Positions 16,668 to 24,313 of a DNA stretch of 64,000 bases are shown here, one piece after another (position 1 is the first letter of the stretch; each line of letters begins with the position of its first letter). A model generated the notes under the pieces. The model saw nothing but the letters and a program-made list of their open reading frames with translations, did not search any database and was not told the origin of the DNA. Origin of the DNA: Verrucomicrobiota bacterium (lineage in GTDB: Bacteria; Verrucomicrobiota; Kiritimatiellia; CAIVKH01); NCBI GenBank assembly GCA_024233345.1, contig JACKPT010000011.1, positions 62,001 through 126,000 on the forward strand, in the 5' to 3' direction. The translations under genes were made by a program, and so were the position numbers.

Positions 16668-18574
16668 GGGGTCTTTTCCGTTTGTGCGTGTTCGATCCGG
16701 ATAAGTCGTGCGCTGTTGAAAACGACGATCAGCGAACCCAGGTTGTGGGCAATGGCTGCAGGGACCGGGGGGAGCCAGCTAATTCCGGAGAGGATCAGCC
16801 CCCCGAGAATGAAGAGGCCGGCAACGGCAAGGTTCTGATAAACCGCAGCCCGGGCATCACGCGAGAGGCGGATCAAGTAGGGTATGCGCATCAGATCATT
16901 ATTCATCAGGGCCACGGTGGCGCTGTGGATCGCGATATCATTGCCGGCCGCCCCCATGGCAATGCCCAGATCCCCAGCGGCAAGGGCCGGGGCATCGTTG
17001 ACACCGTCGCCGATAAACGCGGTGCGGTATCCTTGGGCGTGGATGTGGCGAACATAGTCCACCTTTTGGGCGGGGAGACATTCGGCTTGCACTTCCGGGC
17101 AGCCGATGCGGTCGGCAATCATTCGGGTCACCACTTCCCGGTCCCCTGAAATCATGGCAATCTTCCGGATATTCAAATCCACCAGGCCGCGCAATGCCGG
17201 AGCCGCTTCGGGCCGCACCTGGTCTTCCAGACCAATCCAGCCCACATACTGTCCATCCTTCGCCACAAACAATGTGCTGTAGACCGCGCTGTCTCCGGAT
17301 TCAGCGGCATCAAGCCGGGGATCCTGGATGCCCAATTCACGGAGCCAACTGGCCCGACCGCATTGGACAAGGGATCCGGCGACCTGGGCGGTAACACCCC
17401 GGCCCGCCGTCTCTTCCATGGACTCCGGATCGCCCAGAAGAAGGCCGGTTTGCTCGGCAAGTTTGCGCAATGCGACGGCCACGGGATGTTTGCTGAATTT
17501 CTCCGCAGTGCCAGACCATTCCAGAAGATCCGATGGGGAGATGTCCGCCACGGGGGCAAGCCGGGCCACACCGAGTTCACCCAGGGTCAGGGTACCGGTC
17601 TTATCAAAAATCACCGCATTGATCCGCGCGGCGCCTTCGAGGTCAGAGACATTCTTTACCAGGATTCCATTGCGGGCGGCCGCCGCGAGGGCTGCAACCA
17701 TGGCCGTCGGGGTTGCGAGAATCAGGGCACAGGGACAGGAGACCACCAGCATTGCGATGACCCGGTTCCAATCGCCGGTAAAGAACCATACTGCGGCGGC
17801 GAGGGTCAGCACCACGGGTATGTAATAGCGAAGATACTGGTCGATGATGCGGGTAATGGGGAGTTTGGTCTGTTCTGCGGCCAGGATCAGTTCGCGCACT
17901 TTACCGAGGGCGGTTTCTTCGCCGATGCGACTGACCCGGACCTCGACCGCTCCGGTCAGGTTCTGGGTTCCGGCAAAGACCTGATCCCCGGGGCCTTTGT
18001 CCCGCGGAATGGACTCCCCGGTGATGGTCGCTTCATTCAGGGTGGTCTGGCCGAGGATCAGTTCGCCATCGGCCGGGACCGAGTCACCGGGGAGGAGGCG
18101 GATTCGATCCCCCACCACCAATGCCGAGGCGGGTATTTCCTCCGATTTCCCGGCGGGCAGAATTCTCCTGGCCATGGCCGGGGTCAGGCGAATCAGGGCC
18201 TCAATCGCTCCATGGGCGCCTTTTGCGGTCTGGGTTTCGATGACCAGGGCAAGCAGCATGAAAAACGCTACGATCCCCGCAGTGCGAAAGTCTCCAAGTG
18301 CGAGCGCGGAGAGGACCGCAATGGCGACTGGCGCATCCATGTGGAGCTCTCCCCGGAACAGATCCCGCACCGCCGACCACACGATGGGTGCCGCCAGCAG
18401 CAGGGCCCCGATCACCGCGCTGATCTCCGCAGCCATCGGGTTGTCGGGGTAAAGAAGATCGCCCGCGTACGCAGCGATGACGAAGGCGGAACCGGTGAAC
18501 AGCCAGCTCAGCCGACCGGAACGGTCGGCGTGATCGCAGCATCCAATGGCGTGACTGTGGGATTCCGCTTTCAT
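16664..18574 (-). CDS. P1B-type (heavy-metal) ATPase without HMA domain
   Basis: A 636-residue P-type ATPase. Seen directly: actuator TGES at 185-188, transmembrane metal motif CPC at 280-282, phosphorylation site DKTGTLT at 324-330, the nucleotide-domain SKHP at 361-364, and GDGVNDAPAL in the hinge. There is no N-terminal HMA domain, only a short His/Cys tail (SHSHAIGCCDHADRS). The last TM helix reads AHNLGSLIVVFNSARL, with HNLG where Zn/Cd pumps have a conserved acidic residue, so specificity cannot be assigned with confidence. It lies four bases behind the third SPFH gene and overlaps the ABC ATPase gene by ATGA. Its co-occurrence with SPFH proteins is unusual. Confidence 0.88.
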   Translation of the reverse strand: MKAESHSHAIGCCDHADRSGRLSWLFTGSAFVIAAYAGDLLYPDNPMAAEISAVIGALLLAAPIVWSAVRDLFRGELHMDAPVAIAVLSALALGDFRTAGIVAFFMLLALVIETQTAKGAHGAIEALIRLTPAMARRILPAGKSEEIPASALVVGDRIRLLPGDSVPADGELILGQTTLNEATITGESIPRDKGPGDQVFAGTQNLTGAVEVRVSRIGEETALGKVRELILAAEQTKLPITRIIDQYLRYYIPVVLTLAAAVWFFTGDWNRVIAMLVVSCPCALILATPTAMVAALAAAARNGILVKNVSDLEGAARINAVIFDKTGTLTLGELGVARLAPVADISPSDLLEWSGTAEKFSKHPVAVALRKLAEQTGLLLGDPESMEETAGRGVTAQVAGSLVQCGRASWLRELGIQDPRLDAAESGDSAVYSTLFVAKDGQYVGWIGLEDQVRPEAAPALRGLVDLNIRKIAMISGDREVVTRMIADRIGCPEVQAECLPAQKVDYVRHIHAQGYRTAFIGDGVNDAPALAAGDLGIAMGAAGNDIAIHSATVALMNNDLMRIPYLIRLSRDARAAVYQNLAVAGLFILGGLILSGISWLPPVPAAIAHNLGSLIVVFNSARLIRIEHAQTEKTP

Positions 18575-18578
18575 GGCA

Positions 18579-19637
18579 TTAGTGACCTGAGTATCCGGAG
18601 GGGGAAGATGGGGTGGCCTTGGGTTTCCCGATCTGGATGCGCAACTCGCGTCGTCCGCCAGGGTCAGCAGGAATCAAGTACCGCTGTTCCGCCTGCTGCA
18701 AAGCTGCCTGGATGGCATCTTCGCGCAACATGCCAAGGATCGTGTCCGGGTCGCCGGAGATGCTTTCTCTGATCCGGGTAAAGGTGTTGGCATCCGCATT
18801 CAGTTCATTGAGCATGCGTTCTTTCTCGGCTTGTCCTTCAGCGCGCAGGCGGTCGGCATCACCAGCCGCTTCATTACGGGCTCGCGTTGCATAGGCCCGG
18901 GCTTCGCTGATTTGCTGGGACTGATCCTGCTCGGCGTCGATCACGTCGTTGAAGGCCAGCAGCACCTGACGTGGTGGGATAGTCGCGGTGAGATCCACAC
19001 CTTCCACCGTGATCCCAAGGTTGAGCTGGGGCAGTCGCGCGCGCAGTTCCGCCTCCACGGTGGCTCGGAACTCATCCATCTTCGTGCGTAAGGCATCGTC
19101 GATCCTGGTCGCTGCGGATGCGCGGACGATGGCCCGATCGAGTTCCCGGCGAAGCAGGGCATCGGGATCGATGTGGGACAGGGCATAGGCCTTGAGATCC
19201 TGCACCCGGTACCGCAGGGTCCAGGCGGAATGAAAAATATTTGCATCGGCGGAGACACTATAGCCATCCCGCCCCGGGACAAGGGGTTGCCGCTCGTCGA
19301 TAGCCATGAGGTTGGTGTCGATCCCGGTGCGCTGGTACCAGAAGGTGTCGGTTCCGAGATCTCGAATGCGCTCGGCGGGGAACCGGAGAATTTCCGAGAA
19401 CGGGGTCGGCCAGGTCCAGTGGAATCCCGGTTCGAGTATTTGGTTTCCAGCCATGCCCCGCGCCTTGCCCAAAACCAGGACCATGGCCTTCTCCTGTTGG
19501 CGCACAATGAAGAATCCACTGCCAAGGTAGGCCACAACGAGCGCGAACAAGACCCATCGCAGGAGCCGGAAACTCTGCTCGAGCGCCTGCGCGAGGGCCT
19601 TCTGACCGATCGTCTGGGTGGAGTCGGTTTCGTTCAT
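18579..19637 (-). CDS. SPFH/Band 7 protein, HflK-like (third of three)
   Basis: A 352-residue protein with one TM helix (about 30-48, WVLFALVVAYLGSGFFIV) followed at once by QQEKAMVLVLGKARG, the beginning of an SPFH domain. The sequence GFHWTWPTPFSEILRFPAERI is the HflK-type signature, and NLGITVEGVDL with VLLAFNDVIDAEQDQSQ and an Ala/Arg/Glu-rich helix completes it. HflK/HflC form a periplasmic cage around FtsH. No ftsH lies in the window. The gene overlaps the preceding SPFH gene by ATGA. Confidence 0.85.
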   Translation of the reverse strand: MNETDSTQTIGQKALAQALEQSFRLLRWVLFALVVAYLGSGFFIVRQQEKAMVLVLGKARGMAGNQILEPGFHWTWPTPFSEILRFPAERIRDLGTDTFWYQRTGIDTNLMAIDERQPLVPGRDGYSVSADANIFHSAWTLRYRVQDLKAYALSHIDPDALLRRELDRAIVRASAATRIDDALRTKMDEFRATVEAELRARLPQLNLGITVEGVDLTATIPPRQVLLAFNDVIDAEQDQSQQISEARAYATRARNEAAGDADRLRAEGQAEKERMLNELNADANTFTRIRESISGDPDTILGMLREDAIQAALQQAEQRYLIPADPGGRRELRIQIGKPKATPSSPSGYSGH

Positions 19638-20518
19638 GGTTGGGGAGGCGGGTTCAATAGATCAAACGGAGCCCGATCTGTGCCGAGAATCACCGTCGCC
19701 TGCTCGGACAGGGTATCCCGGAGAACATCCAGTTTTTTGAGGAAGATTGCCAGTTCGGGATCCTCGGAAAAGACGGTATAATAGGCGACCGCAGCGGCAT
19801 CGCCTTCGGCGCGGATGCGCTTGGCATCGGCTTCGGCCGTGGACAGGATGCGATCGGCTTCACTGTCCGCCTCGGCGCGGATGCGAATGGCTTCTCCCTC
19901 GCCCTCCGATCGATAGCGTTCGGCGAGTTCCTGCCGCTCGGCCCTCATTCGATCAAACACCGAAAGGGTAATGGCCTGGGGAAGTCCGATCCGCCGTATG
20001 CCCACAAAGCCGACATCAATCCCGTACCGGTCGGCAGCCTGGGGCTGAATCCCCTGCAACACATCGGCCTCAATACGGTCCAGTCGCAGGGCTGATGCCG
20101 AGGTGTTGACCAGGTTGGAAAAGGCTACCCGTCCAATCGCCGAATTCTTGTAGGTATCCAACAGGCCGGAAAGGTTCAGTTCGGCGAGCTCGGTGCTGCC
20201 CTGTCGTTCGAGGAACTTGGTCGGTTCGGATATCCGCCATCCGCAATACATGGACACAATCACATTCTTGCCATCGGCGGTCAGGGTTTCCGAGAGCGCG
20301 CTCTCCATGACCCGGGTGCGCCCATCAAACCGGAAGACCGACTGAATCGGCCATGGCCACCGCGAATAGAGGCCGGGGGTTTGCAGGTCCCGCACCGGTT
20401 TGCCGAAGGTGGTGACAACGGCGACCTCGCCTTCCCGTACCACAAATAAAAATTGGGTCATCAACAGGATTCCGAGGATCAGTAATCCGACCAGAATCAT
20501 GGGAATCTGCTTGTTCAT
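19634..20518 (-). CDS. SPFH/Band 7 protein, HflC-like (second of three)
   Basis: A 294-residue protein of HflC size. The N-terminal TM helix (residues 6-26) is followed by VVREGEVAVVTTFGKPVRD and GLYSRWPWPIQSVFRFDGR. The middle contains LSETLTADGKNVIVSMYCGWRI, and the C-terminal helix carries the HflC signature MRAERQELAERYRSEGEGEA with EADAKRIRAEGDAAA. It lacks any protease domain and is expected to oligomerise with the neighbouring SPFH proteins. The gene overlaps both neighbours by ATGA, giving a strictly coupled trio. Confidence 0.88.
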   Translation of the reverse strand: MNKQIPMILVGLLILGILLMTQFLFVVREGEVAVVTTFGKPVRDLQTPGLYSRWPWPIQSVFRFDGRTRVMESALSETLTADGKNVIVSMYCGWRISEPTKFLERQGSTELAELNLSGLLDTYKNSAIGRVAFSNLVNTSASALRLDRIEADVLQGIQPQAADRYGIDVGFVGIRRIGLPQAITLSVFDRMRAERQELAERYRSEGEGEAIRIRAEADSEADRILSTAEADAKRIRAEGDAAAVAYYTVFSEDPELAIFLKKLDVLRDTLSEQATVILGTDRAPFDLLNPPPQP

Positions 20519-22371
20519 GGATTTATTCCTTCCGGTTCAAGGGGAACCATCTCAAAAACGCTGGTAAAGGGATCATCCTCCAGGTTGAGCCAGAGAACTT
20601 CTGATGACGCCGACGGGGTGGCGAGCAACACCAGCCGGTTGCCGATCAATCCCGCGTGGAGAGCTTCCATGGCCAGCCGGGCCCGATATACATCCGGGGC
20701 GGTATCGGCGGCCCGCTTCCGGTTATGGAATTGCGCAACTTCGGCCTCTGATAACTTGGTGCGCCGATCGCGATAGGCCTCGGCGAGGCTGACCCGGGCG
20801 GTGGCATCGGCGGTGGCGAGGGGAAGGATCCGATTGGTATAGGCGCGGGCTTCCAGGATAGCCGCTTCCTTTTCCTCCAGTGCCCCTACCACGGACTGGA
20901 ATGCATCGGCGACCTGGATCGGGGGATGCAGGCCCTGCAGCCCGATGAAATCGATCTTCACCCCCAGGGCAAGCCGGTTACACTCCGCCTGAAGTTCGCG
21001 GTGTATGATGTCCGCAATTTCCGTGCGGTGCGAACTGAGCCATTCGCCGATATCTCTTGAGGATAACTCGCGGGTCAGTATCCGGTAGGCGGTATCGCGG
21101 AGTACCTGGTTGGGATTTGCATAGCGATAGGCGTAATCCAGTGCATTGGTGATGGAAAACTCGAGCGGAAGATGCAGGCTGATCAGGTTGATGGGCACCG
21201 CACTGCTTCCCTTGTGGCTCAAACTGGCCGTGACGAACAGGTCTTCGCCGGGGAAGTGCGGCACCGTCCACAGGATTTGTGGGGGGCGCAGCAAGGTGTC
21301 ATCGACGTCAACCCCGAGATGGGTTAGCAGCGCCATCCGGGCCGGAACCCGGCGAACCGCCTCAAATGGCCAGGGCCATTTCCAGTGGAAGCCGGACATG
21401 AGCAGAGGGTCCGGTTGCACCGGCTTGCCGAACCGCTCTTTGATTCCCACATCATTGGGCCCGATGATGGCCATGCTGGAAAGGGCATAAATGACGAGTA
21501 TTTGAAAACCCGCGAAGGGCAACAGCGCCCGTCGAAGAAACCGGGCAAACCAGGTGCGGGAAATTGAAAACCCGAACTGGTAGTCGACAGACTCGGAAAG
21601 GGGCTTGGTCCATTCCGATGGATGAATCAGCCAGGCCCCGAGTTTGGTTTCGTAGCTTGTGGCCTTCTGGGTGTCCCGGTGGGGACTGTAGATACTCAAC
21701 AAGCTGTTCCAGACCAGTTCCACCGTATGCACAACCAGCAGCACCACCAGGGTCATGCCGATCCACGCATCTGCCTGGACCAGCCCCACATGATGGGCAA
21801 GGCAGGCGAGGGCGGCGGCTACCGACCCATAGGCGGTGACTCCGGTCATCACTCCGGGCCCCCGCAACCAGCGCAGCGACGGCTCCCCGGCAAGACCGAG
21901 CAAATAGCGATGGAGCAGAAACAACACAAAGCCCTGCCCGGCCAGCAAGGCCATCGCGGGCAGGTCGAATGAAGATTCACGGGCGGTCCAAACCAGGTCG
22001 CGGTACAAGGTCCAGGCCCAGGTTGCGGTGAGGATGGCAAGGACCGGAGCGATGAAGGGTACAATGCCTTCGACCTGATGACGGGTGCGGGAGAGGGTCA
22101 GAGGGAGATCTCCCCCGGATGTTTCATCAAACAAACGCGAGTCCGCAGTCGGCGCTTGCCCAGCGAGATCCCTCGCCTCCTCGAAGGCCATCCGTTCCAG
22201 ACGGAGCCGCAGATAGACCACGCAAGACTGGATCAGGGCAAGCATCTGAAATGGCATGAGACCGGAGAACACCAGCAGGCCGGAGCGGGAGCCCATGGCG
22301 CTGGACGCCGCGATGGACAAGACCATCAGGCCTGCGGAGACCAGAGCCGCTCTTTCCCCGGTCCGGGTCAT
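20515..22371 (-). CDS. SPFH protein with seven-helix membrane domain (first of three)
   Basis: A 618-residue fusion. Residues 1-225 hold about six hydrophobic helices (roughly 8-26, 30-52, 103-122, 138-160, 172-196, 203-222); a seventh (286-304) leads into SMAIIGPNDVGIKERFGKP, the start of an SPFH domain with GFHWKWPWPFEAVRRVPARM. The C-terminal part has FIGLQGLHPPIQVADAFQSV and an Ala/Glu-rich helix, as in HflK. Ordinary HflK has a single TM helix, so the polytopic N-terminus is unusual. The start at 22371 is set by ATGA overlap with the permease gene and replaces a longer upstream frame. Confidence 0.82.
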   Translation of the reverse strand: MTRTGERAALVSAGLMVLSIAASSAMGSRSGLLVFSGLMPFQMLALIQSCVVYLRLRLERMAFEEARDLAGQAPTADSRLFDETSGGDLPLTLSRTRHQVEGIVPFIAPVLAILTATWAWTLYRDLVWTARESSFDLPAMALLAGQGFVLFLLHRYLLGLAGEPSLRWLRGPGVMTGVTAYGSVAAALACLAHHVGLVQADAWIGMTLVVLLVVHTVELVWNSLLSIYSPHRDTQKATSYETKLGAWLIHPSEWTKPLSESVDYQFGFSISRTWFARFLRRALLPFAGFQILVIYALSSMAIIGPNDVGIKERFGKPVQPDPLLMSGFHWKWPWPFEAVRRVPARMALLTHLGVDVDDTLLRPPQILWTVPHFPGEDLFVTASLSHKGSSAVPINLISLHLPLEFSITNALDYAYRYANPNQVLRDTAYRILTRELSSRDIGEWLSSHRTEIADIIHRELQAECNRLALGVKIDFIGLQGLHPPIQVADAFQSVVGALEEKEAAILEARAYTNRILPLATADATARVSLAEAYRDRRTKLSEAEVAQFHNRKRAADTAPDVYRARLAMEALHAGLIGNRLVLLATPSASSEVLWLNLEDDPFTSVFEMVPLEPEGINP

Positions 22372-23333
22372 TGATGAACCTCCATCATCCGAAAGCTGGC
22401 GATTCCCCACAGCAGAATACCGATCATATAGAGCCCGCAATAGTGTGCGACCTGGAATACATACGGCCAGGGGATGTCCCCGTGATTGAGCGCATCAACC
22501 GCCCAGAAGTTCTGCCAGTTGGGGATGAGCAGATACAGAAGCCGCAGCGCTTCATTGGTTTGGGCATAGGGACCGAGGAGGTAGTCTGACATCAGGCCGA
22601 CCATCAGAATCACCGCGCACATCATCATCGTTCCGGTCAGCCCCAACCGGGTGGAAAGTGCCACCGCAAACGAGCAAAACAGAATCACCGCCAACCCGAT
22701 GAGAGCCGCAGCGGGCAGGACCGACCATGGCATGAACGACTCCGCCCCCCCCGACATCTGTCCCGCGCTGCGCCAGAAAACCACTGCAAATGCGAGGACC
22801 ACGCTGATCAGAACGTCCCGAAACGCCCCCGAGGTAAAGGGGGAACGGAACAGAAAATTGCGGAGACCGGAAACCGTAAACGCTCCCAGAATACCCAGGT
22901 AGAGCGAACCCAGGGTCCACCAGTCGATTCGATAAAGTACCCGGACCGCATGGATGGCCAGCAGCGAGGCCAGGGTAGCGGCAAAGATGAAGGCCGTCAT
23001 CACCACGACTATGCCGAAAAACTTGGCAAGGAAAAACAGGGAGCGGTTCATGGGCTTGGTCACCACCGACGCCAGCGTACCCAGCCGCAATTCCCGGGAA
23101 ATAGTCGACGCTGCGCCATAGCAACCCAACAGCAAGCCCGCCATCCAGAAGAGGGCCAGTGAGCTATCGCGGATCATCCGGGTCGCTTCGCCAAGTACAT
23201 GGGTGATCAACAATGGGAGTAATCCAATAAACAACAGGGTACTGGCGCTGAGCAACAGAAACGCGGGCTGGCGGGAAGCCTCCAGCGTGGTTTGCCGGGC
23301 GACCGTACTGAATTGCTTGAGGGCAAGACGCAT
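22368..23333 (-). CDS. ABC-2-type permease, first gene of the SPFH operon
   Basis: A 321-residue permease with TM helices at about 24-45, 62-80, 103-130, 145-165, 180-200, 210-245 and 285-310. The segment TISRELRLGTLASVVTKPMNR resembles the TKPVRS motif of the second permease in this operon, suggesting they are a heterodimeric pair or two related exporters. It is the most upstream gene of the ten-gene minus-strand run. The promoter should lie in the 201-base gap before the divergent small-protein gene at 23535, but I see no convincing -35/-10 pair. No clear ribosome binding site precedes the ATG. Confidence 0.8.
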   Translation of the reverse strand: MRLALKQFSTVARQTTLEASRQPAFLLLSASTLLFIGLLPLLITHVLGEATRMIRDSSLALFWMAGLLLGCYGAASTISRELRLGTLASVVTKPMNRSLFFLAKFFGIVVVMTAFIFAATLASLLAIHAVRVLYRIDWWTLGSLYLGILGAFTVSGLRNFLFRSPFTSGAFRDVLISVVLAFAVVFWRSAGQMSGGAESFMPWSVLPAAALIGLAVILFCSFAVALSTRLGLTGTMMMCAVILMVGLMSDYLLGPYAQTNEALRLLYLLIPNWQNFWAVDALNHGDIPWPYVFQVAHYCGLYMIGILLWGIASFRMMEVHQ

Positions 23334-23534
23334 GAAGTCAAACTACCATATGGACCATCCGTTTTGCCAGTGTAACCCACAGGCAGGCCAGAGTTGGATG
23401 GCGATTGTGTGACGATATGAAAAATGGAATGGTTCGGCTGAAAGACAGGGTCATGCGGGAAAAATTCATTTTGTGCGGGGGAGGGGACCCGATGTGTGAT
23501 AGTCTTGCCCAAACGATCAACGGAGGAGAGCCTC

Positions 23535-23678
23535 ATGGCCAAACCAAACTATTCCTATGAGAAACGACAACGAGACCTCGCGAAAAAGCGGAAGAAAGAG
23601 GAAAAACGCCTGAAAAAGGCCGGTCAGGCGCCGAATAGCGATTCGAGTACTGCGAATCCATCCGCACCCGGGCTTTGA
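23535..23678 (+). CDS. Small Lys/Arg-rich conserved protein
   Basis: A 47-residue basic protein, MAKPNYSYEKRQRDLAKKR at its start and a run of Lys/Glu after that, ending in a polar Ser/Asn/Pro tail. The start at 23535 is supported by GGAGGA about eight bases upstream. The MAKPNYxxxKRQ...AKKxK pattern is one I associate with a widespread small hypothetical protein in Gram-negative bacteria. It may bind RNA or ribosomes, judging only from charge. It lies about 105 bases before the cold-shock gene on the same strand. Confidence 0.6.
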   Translation: MAKPNYSYEKRQRDLAKKRKKEEKRLKKAGQAPNSDSSTANPSAPGL

Positions 23679-23783
23679 ACCCCGGCCCGCCCGCCGGGAG
23701 CGCCAAAATGTATTTCAACATAAACGCTTTCAAACCGCTGGTGTTTAGGATAGGGTGCGATTTAATTAAGGAGTGAGTATATT

Positions 23784-23987
23784 ATGAGTAAAGGTACAGT
23801 GAAGTGGTTCAATGTTGAAAAAGGGTTCGGTTTCATTGCTCCGGACAATGGTGGCAAAGATCTGTTTGTTCATCATTCGGAAGTGAAAACCCCCGGCCGG
23901 GCGGATCTCGCCGAAGGCCAGAAAGTCGATTTTGAAGAAGGTGAAGGCCAAAAGGGCCCGTGCGCGAAAAACGTCGTACCTTGCTGA
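23784..23987 (+). CDS. Cold-shock domain protein (CspA family)
   Basis: A 67-residue single cold-shock domain. RNP1 reads KGFGFIAPD and RNP2 reads DLFVHHSEV, both of the usual form, after the canonical start [12 protein letters not shown]. It binds single-stranded nucleic acid and melts RNA structure. The C-terminus ([10 protein letters not shown]) has two cysteines, unusual for CspA proteins and possibly redox-sensitive. AAGGAG lies ten bases before the ATG. The gene is followed by a strong rho-independent terminator and is probably monocistronic. Confidence 0.95.
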   Translation: MSKGTVKWFNVEKGFGFIAPDNGGKDLFVHHSEVKTPGRADLAEGQKVDFEEGEGQKGPCAKNVVPC

Positions 23988-23998
23988 TGACTGACTTG

Positions 23999-24040
23999 AA
24001 CCGGGGGGCAGGCCGATAAGCCTACCTCCCGGTTTTTTTT
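23999..24040 (+). terminator. Rho-independent terminator of the cold-shock gene
   Basis: A 15-base stem (23999-24013 with 24020-24034), with one G-T pair and one mismatch, encloses a six-base loop and runs into a tract of eight T. It is 12 bases downstream of the stop codon. Confidence 0.92.
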
Positions 24041-24313
24041 ATCTGAAAAATTCCCGCCTTTTTACCTGCACGTAATTGCATCGGACAATCCCGATCAAGG
24101 GGCAGGTCATCATCCTGAATGGCTTGTGTTACAACACCCAATGCGGGTGTATTATTGCCACAATAACAACGTCGCATAATATGTATTATGTCTAGCATCG
24201 AGCGTTCCATTCCGCCATTCGTGGTAGCTTGCGGTTGATAGGATGCTCAGGCACCGCAAGGCGTATTGCCATTTACGGATGGCCCTCCGGTCATCACCAG
24301 CTGCACGTGCTGT
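24041..24313. other. Intergenic region between csp terminator and glgA
   Basis: With the terminator, this makes 326 bases without a gene. It separates two convergent genes. I found only a short 6-bp hairpin (24134-24150) without a T-tract and no convincing ORF, RNA gene or repeat. Confidence 0.5.

Noticed and set aside
17363..18772. Long open frame on the plus strand opposite the P-type ATPase and SPFH genes
   Set aside because: It is the antisense shadow of recognised minus-strand genes, and its translation is rich in His/Gly/Gln with no family motif.
24134..24150. Hairpin ACACCC-AATGC-GGGTGT
   Set aside because: It has a short stem and no following T-tract on either strand, so it is not a convincing terminator or RNA gene.
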